From the NCBI GenBank assembly GCA_016946835.1, contig JACVTC010000140.1:38501-102500 (forward strand): 64,000 bases of DNA, written 5' to 3'. The stretch comes from Neocallimastix lanati (nom. inval.). Lineage: Eukaryota; Neocallimastigomycota; Neocallimastigomycetes; Neocallimastigales; Neocallimastigaceae. The notes beneath the pieces are model-generated. The model worked only from the letters and a program-made list of their open reading frames with translations, was not told the DNA's origin and did no database searches. Positions within the stretch are counted from its first letter, which is position 1, and the number at the start of each line of letters is the position of its first letter. A program made the translations under genes and the position numbers. Shown one piece after another: positions 37,601-50,215 of this stretch.

Positions 37601-38977
37601 TTTCCTTTATTCTTTTTTTTTATCCTTTTTTTGTTATATTTTTCCTCCAATTAATATTTTTTTTGAGACCTTTGGTTGGAAATAAAAAAAAATGTAAAGA
37701 ATAATATTAATTATATGATATATATTTTACTATATAAACAAATAATAAAGTATGTTAAGGATAAATAAATAAAAAGGCAATATAATATCAAATGAATACC
37801 AAAATTGAAAAAAAGGGGGAATTCTGTTTTAAATAAACAATGATAAAATAGAAACTAAATAATAAAAGTTTCACAAATCAAAATTTTTTTGTTTGTTTAT
37901 TAAGACTCCTTAGTTTTTACGTGGCTAGTGAAGTTAAAAAGTAATTCTTAAAGTATAAATATTTAATTTAAAGTTATTTTTTTTTTAAAAAAAAAAATGA
38001 CAAAATAAAATTTAATTAAAATATAAATAATTAAAGTTATTATTTTTTTTATATTCTTTTTTTTTTTCAATTATATTTAATATATTATAAAAATATATTT
38101 TAATAAATAAGTTTGTGAAACAATAATTCTTTGTGAAAATTCTTATATCAAATAAGTCATGATTGTAAAAAATTTTCATCCAATAAGTTATAATCTTATT
38201 TTAATTTAATAAATTTAATACTGTATTTATTATGATAATAAAATACAAAATATAATAGAATAAATTATATTTTATATTTAATATACATTTATAAAAAATT
38301 CAACAATAAATTATTATTAAAGTTTAAAAAAATTATTAGAAATAAAAGACAAAAATTAATTAAAATATATAAAAAATTATATATTTAAAATTATATATAA
38401 GAACAAAAATATTTCTATGTTATTAAAATTTTTTTTTTTTTCAAAAAAAAAAAAAAATAAAAATAATAATAAACTAAAAATAAATTTATAAAACTAAAAA
38501 AATATATAAATATAAACCTTTATATAATAAAAATATTTGCAAAGCTATTCTTTAAAATAATTATAGTTTAGATTTACATAATTTTTATTATTAAATAAGA
38601 AATAATTAAAAAATAAAGGTTTAAATAAAATTAAAAATAAAAGTATTAATTTAAGAAAAATAAAAATTAATTTAAATAAAAAATAAATTGAAAAAATAAT
38701 TAAATAATAATAAATAAAATTAAAAAAATTATAATAATAAAATATCCAATTATTGATTGTTTTATGTTTTTGGAATAAATAAATATTAAATAATAATAAT
38801 AAAAATATTTAATATATTATTGTTATAATGTTTTCTTTCCTGAAACTAACTTTAAATAATTAGATACAAATTTTAAATAAATATTATTAAATAATTTAAA
38901 TAGAACTTATTATTTATTATAATAAATAATAAATTAAATATATTTACTAAATAAAATTTAAAATATAATAAGTCAAA
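34643..38977. other. Long intergenic AT-rich region (4.3 kb)
   Basis: I see no supported gene. Contents: three copies of an 18-bp-type repeat (AAATAAATGAATAATAAT) at about 36341-36395, a pyrimidine-rich stretch (TTTCTCCTTCCTTTTTCCTT) at about 37585-37650, and many homopolymers. A short frame near 37434-37470 reads LIYVDDIVRNN, which resembles an RT catalytic motif but stands alone. The last few hundred bases should include the promoter of the 780-aa gene. Confidence 0.5.
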
Positions 38978-41320
38978 ATGTTAAACGTAAGGAAAAGAGT
39001 TGATGGTATTCCTATTTTTGATAAATTAGATAGACCTTTATATCATTTAAATTCGGATATAGAGGAACAAAATTCAAAAAAATATGTAATGGTTGTTGAT
39101 GAAATAAATAATATAGATGGACATTTTATAGAATTAAAGGATTGTTTAAAAGAAAAATATGAAAAAATAGATATTTATACCACTTCACCTTTATCTACAA
39201 ATTCATATACAATTGAAGACCAATATTCAATAAAATCTGTTCTTAATTGGATAAATAAATCAGTATGGAATAATAAAAAGAAAGGTAAAGGAATAAAAAT
39301 AAATAAGTCAAAATCAAAATATAACGGTCCTATAAATAAGGAAATACCCCTTATTATAAGACTCTTTAAGTATAAAAATAAAGATGTTGAAATGAATACT
39401 ATACATTGTAATATATATCCTGAAGAAAATAGTATCAAAGCAATAGAAGGTAAATCAAATAAAAAATCAAAAAGATTAATAAAATCAAACGAAATGAAAA
39501 AGAAGCAAAATAAAAAGAAGGCTTCTTCACCAAAACCAAATCTTTTATGTATACCAATTAAACCAGCAAAGTTTAGTTGGTTAAAAAGAAAGGAAAATAA
39601 AAATATTGATTCTAATATGTCAATAGATGATTTTCATTTCCAAAGCTTTGATGTAAGTAATATTGTCCCAATACAACCAGAAAGTATTTTAAATACAATT
39701 GGCAATTTGGATGCAGTAATTGACGAACAAAAGATTGAAAAAGCCAATTCATTAGAAAGAGAATGTACATTAGAAGTAAATAGAGAAATTCCAAATACAA
39801 GTAATGTTAAATTTGATATTAGTAATGAAAAGAATGAAAGTGTTGAAGTCGAAAAGTATAATAGTAATTTTGTAGTATCAAAACCTATTAGAAATAAACA
39901 AAATTTACAATCATTGGTTATTCCAACAGAACATTCATTTAAATCTTTTCATACTTTATCCGCAAGAAATTTATCTGCTTCAACTTTAGTAAATGATCAA
40001 TTTGACTATCTTAAATGTCAAGAACCAACATCTTATTTACCTTCTCCTTGTAATTCCACTGCGTCGACTTTGGTGTCACCCGTTGATACTAAAGGTGAAC
40101 AAAAATTTGAAATTGATTCTTGTGATTACGCTGATTTTTTAAAAGATAAACTTAATGAGGATGGTAATGTAGAAAATAATGATATTGAAAGAAAGCACTG
40201 TTCATTACCTGCTTCACCAGTTAATAATAGATGTAGAAAAGGTCGTAAAAGATCATATGCATTTTCATTAACTTCTAATGAATTGAATTTAATTTATTCT
40301 AAAGCTAATGAAGTTGTTATTTCAGAATTATGTAATACTGTTGAAAATAAGCAAAAGAGTCAACCTATTAAGGAGCAATCTTCATTATCAGCAAGAAGAT
40401 CTGAAAATTCAGAAAGTGGAAAGTCATTTGTTAAAGGTCATAATAGAACTCAATCAAGACATCGTCGTTCTCATGCGGTTTGTCTTTCAAGTGATCAAAT
40501 TATGAATTTTGGAACCAATGAAGATGAAAATAATAAACAAAATAGAAGAAAAAGTAGATATAACAGGGAAAGTAATGGTGCTACTTTATCTACGTATGCA
40601 ATTTTAAATTCAAACTCCAATAAGAATACAACTAATAAAGATACCCAACTTAAGAGAAGAAGTACAAATATGATTAAATATAAAGAATCTAATTCTTCTC
40701 TTAGTTCTACCTTGTCTAGTAATAGAAATAGTTTTTGTAGTAATTCCGGAAGCATTAGACCATTTTCAAATAATAGATTGTCTCGTGATATAGAATTATT
40801 GAGAGCAATGAAAATGAAGAGAAGTAGATCTGTACCAAAACTTGATCAAGTTGATACTTCTTCTCCAAGAAGTCCAACCAAATCAACCAAAACTAGATAT
40901 AGTATGGATGCTTCTACCTATAATGAAAGTATTGGAATAAGTCTCCGTAGTAATTCAATAAATAATTATCAACCTCAAAGTAATATTGTTTATTATTCAT
41001 TCAGTAATAAGAATGATAATAAAAATAATTATTTATATGATGGATATAAAAATATTAATAAATCAGGAGATACATTAAATCATACAAATTTATCCAATAG
41101 ATGGAGTAATGCATATGATAATAGTAGTAGTTGTGGTAGTAGTACATATTATTACAGTGAAGAAGATGGTGTTCATAATAATGGCAATAATGTAATTAAA
41201 AATAAAGAAGAGTTGATCAATTACGAATTATCAAATAAAAGTTTATATAGTTGTAAGAAGGAATCATCAAAACCTTATGTACAATTGGCACCACCAACTC
41301 CAGCAATTGGTATGATATAA
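38978..41320 (+). CDS. Low-complexity 780-aa protein of unknown function
   Basis: This is one uninterrupted exon of 780 codons with no family I recognise. Residues about 1-140 look ordered (KYVMVVDEINNIDGHFIEL, then a short helix-rich part with SVLNWINKSVW). The rest is rich in Ser, Asn, Lys and Arg and is probably disordered. It carries repeated basic-Ser patches: KRSYAFSLTSNELNLIYSKA and RRSHAVCLSSDQIMNF are two related blocks, and KRSRSVPKLDQ contains RSRSVP, which fits a mode-1 14-3-3 binding site. Pro-directed sites include SPCNS, LPASPV and SSPRSPTKS. There is no signal peptide, membrane span or zinc motif. The pattern suggests a phosphorylated regulatory or cytoskeletal scaffold; that is only inference. 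Codon use is like the housekeeping genes here, and the long open frame supports a real gene. Confidence 0.8.
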   Translation: MLNVRKRVDGIPIFDKLDRPLYHLNSDIEEQNSKKYVMVVDEINNIDGHFIELKDCLKEKYEKIDIYTTSPLSTNSYTIEDQYSIKSVLNWINKSVWNNKKKGKGIKINKSKSKYNGPINKEIPLIIRLFKYKNKDVEMNTIHCNIYPEENSIKAIEGKSNKKSKRLIKSNEMKKKQNKKKASSPKPNLLCIPIKPAKFSWLKRKENKNIDSNMSIDDFHFQSFDVSNIVPIQPESILNTIGNLDAVIDEQKIEKANSLERECTLEVNREIPNTSNVKFDISNEKNESVEVEKYNSNFVVSKPIRNKQNLQSLVIPTEHSFKSFHTLSARNLSASTLVNDQFDYLKCQEPTSYLPSPCNSTASTLVSPVDTKGEQKFEIDSCDYADFLKDKLNEDGNVENNDIERKHCSLPASPVNNRCRKGRKRSYAFSLTSNELNLIYSKANEVVISELCNTVENKQKSQPIKEQSSLSARRSENSESGKSFVKGHNRTQSRHRRSHAVCLSSDQIMNFGTNEDENNKQNRRKSRYNRESNGATLSTYAILNSNSNKNTTNKDTQLKRRSTNMIKYKESNSSLSSTLSSNRNSFCSNSGSIRPFSNNRLSRDIELLRAMKMKRSRSVPKLDQVDTSSPRSPTKSTKTRYSMDASTYNESIGISLRSNSINNYQPQSNIVYYSFSNKNDNKNNYLYDGYKNINKSGDTLNHTNLSNRWSNAYDNSSSCGSSTYYYSEEDGVHNNGNNVIKNKEELINYELSNKSLYSCKKESSKPYVQLAPPTPAIGMI

Positions 41321-42566
41321 AAGTTTGACATATTGATTATATAAATATAAATGAAATAATATAAAAGTATAAAATAATATTAAATTAATATTAAATTAAA
41401 ATTATAAGTAAAAATTAAATATTTTATAATAACAAAAAGTATTGAAATAAATCAACATATAATACTATTCATCAAACTTCAATCTTCTAATAAATAAAAA
41501 TATAATATTGAAAATAAAAAATTTATAGGAAGAAATATTGACGAAGATGAGATAGTTCAATATGAAAACCTTCAATTTATTTTTATTATTATTATAGTAT
41601 ATTCTATAGAATAAATTAATTAGTTATAAATTTTTTATTTATTAATGAATAATTTATTATTAATAAAAGGAAAAATTATACATTTAAATAACTTTATAGA
41701 CGTTAACTAATTTCAATTTTAAAAAAATAATAATACTAAAAAATAATGAAGGTTAAATATATATATAAATAATATATTATTATTAACAATAAATAACAAG
41801 AAAATATATATAATATCAACAATTCTTTTAAAATCTATATTAACAAAAAAAAAATACTATTAAAAAATTATATAAATATAAACAAAAGTAACAATTTTTT
41901 ATCTTTAAAAACTAAAAAAATTTAGAAGTAAATAATGAATATTTAAATAATACTTCTATTTCAGAAAAAATAATAATAATAATAATATTAAAATTGAAGT
42001 TTATCTATTTAAAGTTAATTCTTTTATTTTTAATATTATTTATTAATTTTGTTATTTTTTTTTCTTAATATATAAAATTAAATAATATACCAAAACAATC
42101 GATTAATTATAATGATTATATAAATAGAAATCATTATTAATTGATTTTTTTTTTTTTTTATAAAAAAAAGAAAAGCGAATAGATAATTTTTAGAATATTA
42201 TTATTATAAAAAATTTACTAATAGAGATAATATATAGTATTAAAAATTATTTATAAAAAATATTATAGAGAAAGAGGGGAAAAGTTAAAATATTAAAAGA
42301 ATGTAATCATAAAAATTAATTTTTTTTTTAACTTATTTATTATATATATTTTTAAAAATGTCTTTAAATATTTTTCTTTTTACTCCTTGTAAATTTTTTA
42401 TTTTTTTATTTCAAATTAAAAAAAGAAAATAATTGAAATTAAAAAATAAAAATAAAAATAAAAGTAAAGATAAAAATAAAAATAAAAATAAAAATAAAAA
42501 TAAAAATAAAAATAAAAATAAAATAAAAATAAAAAAAAAATTAAAATAAAAATAAAATGAAATATA

Positions 42567-42601
<35 letters not shown>

Positions 42602-43808
42602 GAATATCAATAGTTTTATATAAAAAAAATTTTTTTTTATTATTTATATATATATAAATATAACAGAGCAAAACTAAAATTAAAATATTTAAAATATATA
42701 TTATATATATAATAAAATATATAAATTTAGTGTTCTAATAAACATTAAAATAGGTAAATGTTAATAGTATATTGTTTTATGATATAAACATTTTAAAGTT
42801 ATAATTATTATATAAAATAAGGAAATTTTTTGGTAAGAACAAAGACAATTAAAAAAATTTTTATTGGAGTTCTGCCCCAATGATGTGGACTGTTTTTCCA
42901 GGTCCATGGAGGGTTGATGGAAAAGGAATAGCCTATATCAGATGTACTAATTGCAGCTTTCTGTGATTCTGATGATAATCGATGGTTATCCTTTCTAAAG
43001 TAGTTTCTAGTACGAAGAGAGAAAACTGGAATACTAGAAGACTGTAGAATGGAACCTGATGTTTTATATTGTATTAAACTGGATATGTAGTAACATTGGA
43101 GTTGTATAATTTATAATATCATGTAGTTTCTACATATTATTATTGTAATGAATCTATTGTATTTTTTTTACTTTAGTATTATTTTATATATGTATTTTTC
43201 TATAGTATTTATACTTTCATGTAGCTATTGTAAAATGGAAATGTAGGAGATTGACTCACTCCAAAGCTTGTGTTTAAGACATTATTTAATGGATGGGAAT
43301 CTTTTTTATAGTCTTTCTCTACTAATATTTTTTTTTTTTTTTTTTTTTCTTTTTTAAATATACTTTTAGATAATTTATGATTATTCAACAGAAAATTTTT
43401 AACATCTTAAAGAGCTTTATTAATTGAAAGAATTAAAATCAGTCAAAAGATAAAAAGAAACGATTATTCATTTTAACAGTATATACAAGTAATTTTGTAT
43501 CAATAAATTTCTAACCCTTGCGTAAATTTATAAATATTATATCAGCAATACTGGGTAAAATCAATTATTTACAAAATCTAAAAACTATTAAATCATCAAG
43601 AACAATTATATATTTCAAGCTTTCATATATTCAACACTAATATTTTTTTTATATACTATTTAAAGGGAATTTGCTTTCTCTTTTATTTTTATTTTTATTT
43701 TATTATATATATTAAAAAAAAAAAAAAAAAAAAATTTATCTATTTTTTATTATTATTATTTTTTTTATTTTTTACTTCTTTTATTTTATTTTTTTAAGCT
43801 TTCTTGAA
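41321..43808. other. Intergenic region with AAAATA repeats and a GC-richer island
   Basis: (AAAATA)n lies at about 42440-42540 and an A run at about 42578-42601. From about 42860 to 43290 the DNA is clearly less AT-rich (it includes CCAGGTCCATGGAGGGTTGA). This part has no long frame and no family I recognise; it may be transposon-derived untranslated sequence. No gene is supported. Confidence 0.5.
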
Positions 43809-45155
43809 ATGGATAATACTTCTTCAAATTCAGTAACTATACCTGTTTTGAAGCGAGGCCTTCGAAAATACGATATTCTGAATAAAGATTTCATTCTTAT
43901 CTTTATTCATGATCTTCAATCATAGTCTGTTAGTAAACTTTGGGAATTTCTTAGTAAGCGTATTTCCAATTGCAATGAAATAATTCATGGAATTTCAAAA
44001 AAACACACACCTTATATGGAAAATTACTTCATTTTAAGGATAGACTATGATAAACCCACTTACTATCTAAATATTTTATTTCTTCTCACTAGATGCCTTC
44101 CTATATATAAAATTAATTGGATCAAAACCAACGAAATTCGAACTTTCAGTTATGTTAAGAAATTCAACAATAAATTTTCTTTTTTTTGAAACTAAATCAA
44201 TGGTAAAAGATTTTCTGTATAGTAGCATTTACTCGCCGTCTACTCAATTCTTCAATCTTTGTGTCATTTGGAACATTAACAAATTACCTGAAACTGACAA
44301 CTGTACTTTCCTTGGTATTCCTTTTGATGAATCTTTATCATTGAAACCTATACAATCCAAATTAAACTGTAATTTAAATGTCAAGTTAAATTCGTACTTT
44401 CGATTTCTTATTAATAAATCTATTCCTCTCCCAAAGAAATATGTTTTAATTTCGTTTATTCTTAGTCTTGTTATATATTATGCTCCTCTCTTTGATTCAA
44501 ATAACAGTAGATGTTCTAAAGCTCAAAAAATTATTAATAGAGGACTTTATTGGAGTTATGTATTTAAATCTCGCAATTCTTATGTTAGTCTCTATGATAT
44601 TAATCGTGAATTGAGAATACCTCCTCTTTCAGCTGTCTGTGCTATATTTCAATTACACTGCTTTAGAAAATGGAAAAGCTCATCATGTATTATTAATCAT
44701 CTCACTAATAATATTCCTACTATGTCACATTATTCATGGAGTAAAGAATCAAGGACTTTGGATAAGAAATTAAATGATAAAAAAACAAGTGAAATAAAAA
44801 AGTTTTATTGGGAAAGAGATGTTTTCAAACCCTCAAAAACTAAAAAAAGCAATTATTTACAAGGAAAATGATTTTGGATTTATTTCAGAAATCAAAAACT
44901 TCCTCCCGGTGAAAGAATAAATACAGATTCGTAGGATAACACTAATACTGAGATTATTACTCGTAATAATGGACGTGGCGTTATTATCGAGGAATGGGAG
45001 AAGTTAGAGGCTATTGCTTCTAACACACTTTTATAATTATATAATGTATAATATTTTATTTCATGTATTTTATTTGTTATTTTTTCATTTAAATCATGTA
45101 ATTTTATTATTATTATAAATTAAATAAAGTTATTCTCTTAGTCTAAAAAAAAAAA
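43809..45155 (+). pseudogene. LINE retrotransposon, internally deleted copy with 3' poly(A)
   Basis: A frame starts at ATG 43809 (MDNTSSNSVTIPVLKRGLRK) and meets TAG at 43923-43925, but stays otherwise readable to the T run at about 44179-44187. There the frame changes and joins a 239-codon frame (44152-44871). That frame matches the end of a LINE RT: NCTFLGIPFDESL, IPLPKKYVLISFILSLVIYYAPLFD, AQKIINRGLYW. Homology continues to about 45034 (GRGVIIEEWEKLEAIASNTLL). AATAAA at about 45123 and an A tract at 45146-45155 form a LINE-like 3' end. The RT palm is absent, so the copy is a deletion derivative, unable to move itself. The C-terminal part matches the relic at 16.2-17.6 kb. Confidence 0.78.
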
Positions 45156-47925
45156 TTAAAGAGTTCTGAGTCTAAGGATTTTTTAATCTAGTCTCAAAGG
45201 TTTCCTTATCAGCATTATACCAGTCATTAAAAGGTCCCTATTAAATTACTTTTTGATTGGTATAATAAAAAAATTTATGGAAATTGAATCTACTGATAAT
45301 ATTTACAATGTATATAATATATTTATATTTTTTTTTTTAATTATCAATAAATAAAATAATGTGTATTCTCCTCATAATCTTAAAAAAAAAAAAGGAAGAA
45401 AAAAAATTCTACATTAAGATTTAATATTTCTAATATTTTGTTATCATTAAATATAAATTTTATTTTTAATTTTTTTATTTTTTTTTTATCTTAAAATATT
45501 TAAAGTGTATTTTTTGTTTAAAATGTATATACAGGAAATAAAAAAAAAAAAAAAAAAAAATACATATTATTATTTTTATTTATTTATTATTTAATATTAT
45601 AATTAATATATAATTCTTACTATTTATTTTGTTACAATTATTTCTTCAATATATATATAAAAACCATAAATTTAAATTAAGAAGGATAAAAATGAATAAT
45701 GATGTTATGCATTTAAACTTTCAAACACGATATATAGCATCATTATTTACTAATAAATTTAAATAGAGAAATATAATTGGTTCAGATTATTCCATTGTAT
45801 GTATAATTTCTTACAAATTTTATTTATATTAATAAGCATCCTTTTTATTTTTATTATCTAAATTATTAAAAAAATTTTCTTTCTAAAAAAAAAAAAAAAA
45901 AAAAAAATATTTTAAAATTGGTAAAAAGGTTGGTGATTCAGTAAATGTGACTGGTAAGAATTCTATTTAAAGCAAATATTAAATAATAAATATTATTATT
46001 TTTATTAATTATTATGATAATAATACATTATAATGGTTACACATCTCCCATTAATGCCAACAGTAATTACTGTAGGTGTGATATTATATAATATATTAAT
46101 ACAGTATCGCCGCTTAAATTACGTCATTACATGTCAGCCCGGAGCTTAACCTATACATTCCTACATATATCTCCATATATTTTTATTTTTATTTTGAATA
46201 TTCAATAATAACGTTAGATTTTCATAAAATAAAAACAAGGCAACTCCATATTCAACTTATTATTAAATAATTAAGAAAATTAGTTCATTTAAATAGATAC
46301 CAGGAAATTTGAAAACTGAAAACTCAATAATAATTGATGAAATAAATATACTTTCTGGGGCTGTATAAAAGTATCTGAGATTTTAAATTTAATTTAAAAC
46401 GTAGAAAAAAACTACGACAAGACCAGCATGAAAATTCTAATAATTTTGGTTTAAATTTATATAATACTAATAATATATCAACATGAATAATAAAGAATTA
46501 TCAATGTCCTCCAACTCTGATATAATTCATGTAATTCAAATAATTATAACCAAATACTATCTAATAAACATGATATATATCATGGAAATGATGAATAAAT
46601 TTCAAAGTCAAAATTCTTTGATAATAAATTATCAACCTCAAATATTGATATGATGGAATAACAAACGATGAATATAAGAAGAGATCAGAGTTATTCTGGA
46701 AGTTTACCACTCGGTATTGAGAAAAATATTATTGATAGTATGATTTATTTAAGTAAAAAAAATTGATTAAACACCATTATTTTCTATTACTATTCAAGAA
46801 TTAAGAATTTCTATCCTTAATTACTTGAAAAAAAATAAATAATAAATAATCAAATCAAAATCAATAAACTTAATAATTTATTAATAAGAATTTTAAAGTT
46901 TCTTATCGAGTCCCTTTAGTTGTTATCATAGATCCAATGAATCTAATAGATATTGATTATACAAGAAAATATAAACACAGAAACAATAATAATTTTTAAT
47001 AATAATAATAGAAACTATTAAGTATTATAGTTATGTATTCAATTACATTATACATTTGTCATGGTGGTTATAGCTAATGATATTCATTATGAAAAGCTAA
47101 ATAATTTCTATTAAGATTACTTGATAAATACAACCTTTAATAATAATCTTAATTATTAAAGATTAGATAAAAAAATTAATTAAAGTATTTATCTTTTAAA
47201 ACTTTTCAGCTTTTAAAAAAGTTTATTTAGTATTAAAAATGTAATCATTCTAATGATTATTATTTATTAATATATGTAAAACACAAAAACATTTTAAAAG
47301 AATATTTTTTAATAATTATTTTAAAGAGATTTTTATTTTAAAAATCATCAATTAGAATAATATTAATTAGGAATAGTTATTAAGTATAATTTATAAAATA
47401 TTATATTTGATGTAAAATATAAATAATTTTAAAAATTTCTAATCATTATTTGATTATTAACTATAAATTTTTAATTCATTGAAAAATAAAAATTTTATAT
47501 TCTAATAAAAAATAAAATAAAAATTTATATTCTAATAAAAATATTAAATTATTATGTAAATTAATATTAAACTAATAATAAAAATGTTTATTTATACTAA
47601 ACTAATGACATAAAATTTTATATTTTTATTTAAATTAATAATATTATTATTTTTAGATTGGTTTAATATTATTTTGCTTTAAAGAATATATAAAGACTAT
47701 CAAAAGACTAATTTATGATATTCTAAAATATAAAAAATTTTAGTAAAAATATATTTGTTAGTATTTACTATAATAAAATTAATTTTTAATAATATTTAAT
47801 AATAAAAAAAATTTTCTTATAATACAAGATTGATTAGACTTTTTGAAATATTCCGGAATGATTTTAATTGATATGAAATTAATTATTGAGTTTTGAATCA
47901 TATAAAAAATATTAATTGCATCTGT
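45156..47925. other. AT-rich region with scraps of decayed coding sequence
   Basis: No intact gene is supported. A short frame at 45692-45800 begins MNNDVMHLNFQTRYIASLFT and may continue after a GT-AG-like gap at about 45905-45950 (KIGKKVGDSVNVTG); it could be an exon pair of a dead gene. At about 46890-46985 one frame reads FKVSYRVPLVVIIDPMNLID, surrounded by stops. A GC-richer patch lies at 46030-46175. None of these is recognised. Confidence 0.4.
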
Positions 47926-47929
47926 CGTG

Positions 47930-48183
47930 TTTACTGAAAACTAATACACGTTTTCAAGTGATCATTACTCACATAATACTCAAGTTATTAATACCAAAGT
48001 GTAGTTCGGTTAGAGTACTTTTCAAAACTGTATTCAAAATAGCTCTAACGATTTGGGATAACGAGATTTTGTGATAACGAGATTTTGTAATTTTTCATTA
48101 CAACTGACTTTTTAATTAATAATTTTTAATATTGTTATTAATTGATTATTTGAGTAATTATTTTTGTCATACGCAGCATGACA
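47930..48183 (-). repeat. Candidate LTR of the gypsy relic
   Basis: On the minus strand this segment begins TGTCATGCTGCGTATGACA, a TG-starting short palindrome (arms TGTCAT/ATGACA at 48165-48183), as many LTRs do. It lies downstream of the gypsy pol remnant. It is less AT-rich than its surroundings and contains a 16-bp tandem duplication (ATAACGAGATTTTGTG type, 48058-48090). No partner LTR was found, so the call is tentative. Confidence 0.4.
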
Positions 48184-48349
48184 TTGAAAAATAATTAATA
48201 CATTTTGTTAAATAAAAATGAATTGTTTTGGAGTGTTTTTTTTTTTTTTTTAAAAAAAAAAAAAGAGATTTCAGCTGATTTCAAAATGAATTGAGATCTC
48301 CTTATTTGATATCGCTTCCCTTTGAAAATCAAAATCCTAGAAATTAAAA

Positions 48350-49530
48350 ATGAATAATGATATAAGTACTTCTAATGGTCTTAAATTATATCTTTTATAT
48401 TTTACTTTTTACACATACTTCATAACTTTTAATATAATCTTTTACGTTTTTATATAATTCCTCTATAAATTTCTTGTAATTAATCTTTCAGTATATTTTA
48501 TGACTAATTGACCACTTGATGGACTACTGTAATACTTTTTCAGTATTTCCGTTCTTAAAACATAAGGAATATATATTAAATTATTATATAATATCATGTT
48601 ATTATTCATTTTAAATTTATTCATATTCTTATTGGGAGTTTCAACAGTACTAAATTTATTTGGAAAAATATAATAAAAAATAATTAAGTAAAATTATCTT
48701 CTTTTGTTTCTTGAATAATTTTATCAATTAAATCACTCATAATACCAATGAAACATAGAACTTCTTTAATACTTTTACTATTTAAAATAAATTTTTATCA
48801 ATTGAATCACTTATAATACCAATGAAGCATGGAACTTCTTTGTTATTATTTGTTATTATTTTTATTTAAAATAAATTCTTCTTTTTCTTCTTTGGGTATA
48901 ATCATGTAGTCAGATCTTCTTGATAAACTATTGGGTTTTCTATTTTTCCTTCCTTGTTTAAAAATAAGTTGAAAATTCTATTCCTAAAAAAAAAATGTCA
49001 ACGGTATTGTCTTTGATTATCAATTTTTCCATCTAAAACATATAATAAATTACGATGATTAGTTAATACGATTATTTTATATTTCCCACCTAATAAAAGA
49101 AGCCTCCAAATAGAAATAGACTATTTAATTGCAAATAATTCTTTTTCTTTAATGGAATAATTAATTTTAGCATTTTTTAAACACTTGAATAATAAGCAAC
49201 AAGGAGTAATTTATCATTGTCATCTTTTTGTGATAAAATAGTACTAATTGCATAATTACTTACATCAAATTCAATAATGTATGTTTTTTTCTGGATTTGG
49301 ACGCAATAAAATAGGAGAAGTTATTAATCTTCCTTTTTTTTAATTCTTTAAATGAGTTTTCACAAGCTTCGGTCCATTTGAATTTTGCATTTTTTCTTGT
49401 TAGATTATATAATAATTTAGCTAAGGTAGCAAAGTTTTCAACAAAGTATTTTTAATAATTTCACAAACCAATAAGTCTTTGTACATCTTATTACACAAGT
49501 AGGTGTTGATCATTCTTTTACAGAAGTATA
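48350..49530 (-). pseudogene. Ty3/gypsy pol remnant (RT end, RNase H, integrase zinc finger)
   Basis: Read on the minus strand: FVENFATLAKLLYNLTRKNA with KFKWTEACENSFKELKK (end of RT) at about 49340-49450. Next come YIIEFDVSNYAISTILSQKD and KEKELFAIK, then SIWRLLLLGGKYKIIVLTNH with RNLLYVL (RNase H) at about 49030-49290. After these, TEILKKYYSSPSSGQL and YIKSYEVCVKSK resemble the H2C2 zinc-finger part of gypsy integrase at about 48400-48570. The order RT, RNase H, integrase is diagnostic for gypsy rather than copia. Frameshifts and stops are frequent, so the element is dead and truncated on both sides. Confidence 0.8.
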
Positions 49531-49722
49531 TCTTAATATTTCACAACAAGACTTTAATAATCAAAATAATCATAACTTAAATACAAATACTAAAGATTCA
49601 AATACAGAATCTGAATGTTCTCCTTCTAAGGAAAATAATAATACTAATTTTATAAACAATAATAAATCAGAAGGCACTAAAAATAATAATCTTTCTGAGA
49701 TCATGTTGGAACTCATAGCATA
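49505..49722 (+). other. Asn-rich open fragment between two retroelement relics
   Basis: One plus-strand frame reads VDHSFTEVYLNISQQDFNNQ, then an Asn/Ser/Lys-rich stretch to IMLELIA and a stop. It has no start of its own and abuts the gypsy relic on one side and the LINE relic on the other. It may be a scrap of a low-complexity gene or retroelement linker. No family is recognised. Confidence 0.35.
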
Positions 49723-50195
49723 ATGTCATCTGCAAAGAGACCTCCACAACAAATTTATCACCAATAGAAATTTCATATTTTCCCATTTATTAAAAATATC
49801 ATTTAGAAATAAGTTAAATAAAATTGGTGAGAGGGGACAACCTTGACGAACACCTTTCTTAATACTAATTGGTTCTGATAATTGTCCATCAACCCTTACA
49901 TAAGCCTTGGAAGATAAGTATAAGGTTTTCAATAAATTTATTGTACTTACCTCTAATACCTAAGTGATGAATTTTCATTAAAACATTAAATATGGAAACT
50001 CAAACACCTTTTTAAGGTCCAAAAAGGTAAGGTAAGTATTATTATCATCAAATTTTCGTCTCTGGCATATAATTCTTAATGAAGTGTAAAGATTTATACA
50101 TTCTTCTCTGTTACGAAATCCATATTGTTCTGGCCTAATAAATCCATAAAATCCTTTGGAATTTATATTGAGAATGCTTAGCTTATAATTTTGAA
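49715..50195 (-). pseudogene. LINE reverse transcriptase fragment
   Basis: On the minus strand, EQYGFRNREECINLYTSLRI and TYLTFLDLKK (RT blocks 2-3) are followed by KKGVRQGCPLSPILFNLFLN (RT block 4) and, after a one-base frame change, GGLFADDIML (catalytic FADD block) at about 49724-49752. These are classic non-LTR RT motifs. Only the palm core remains. It ends at the edge of the pentamer satellite on one side and near the gypsy relic on the other. Confidence 0.85.
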
Positions 50196-50215
50196 GACAT
50201 TAAACTTTAAGGGAC

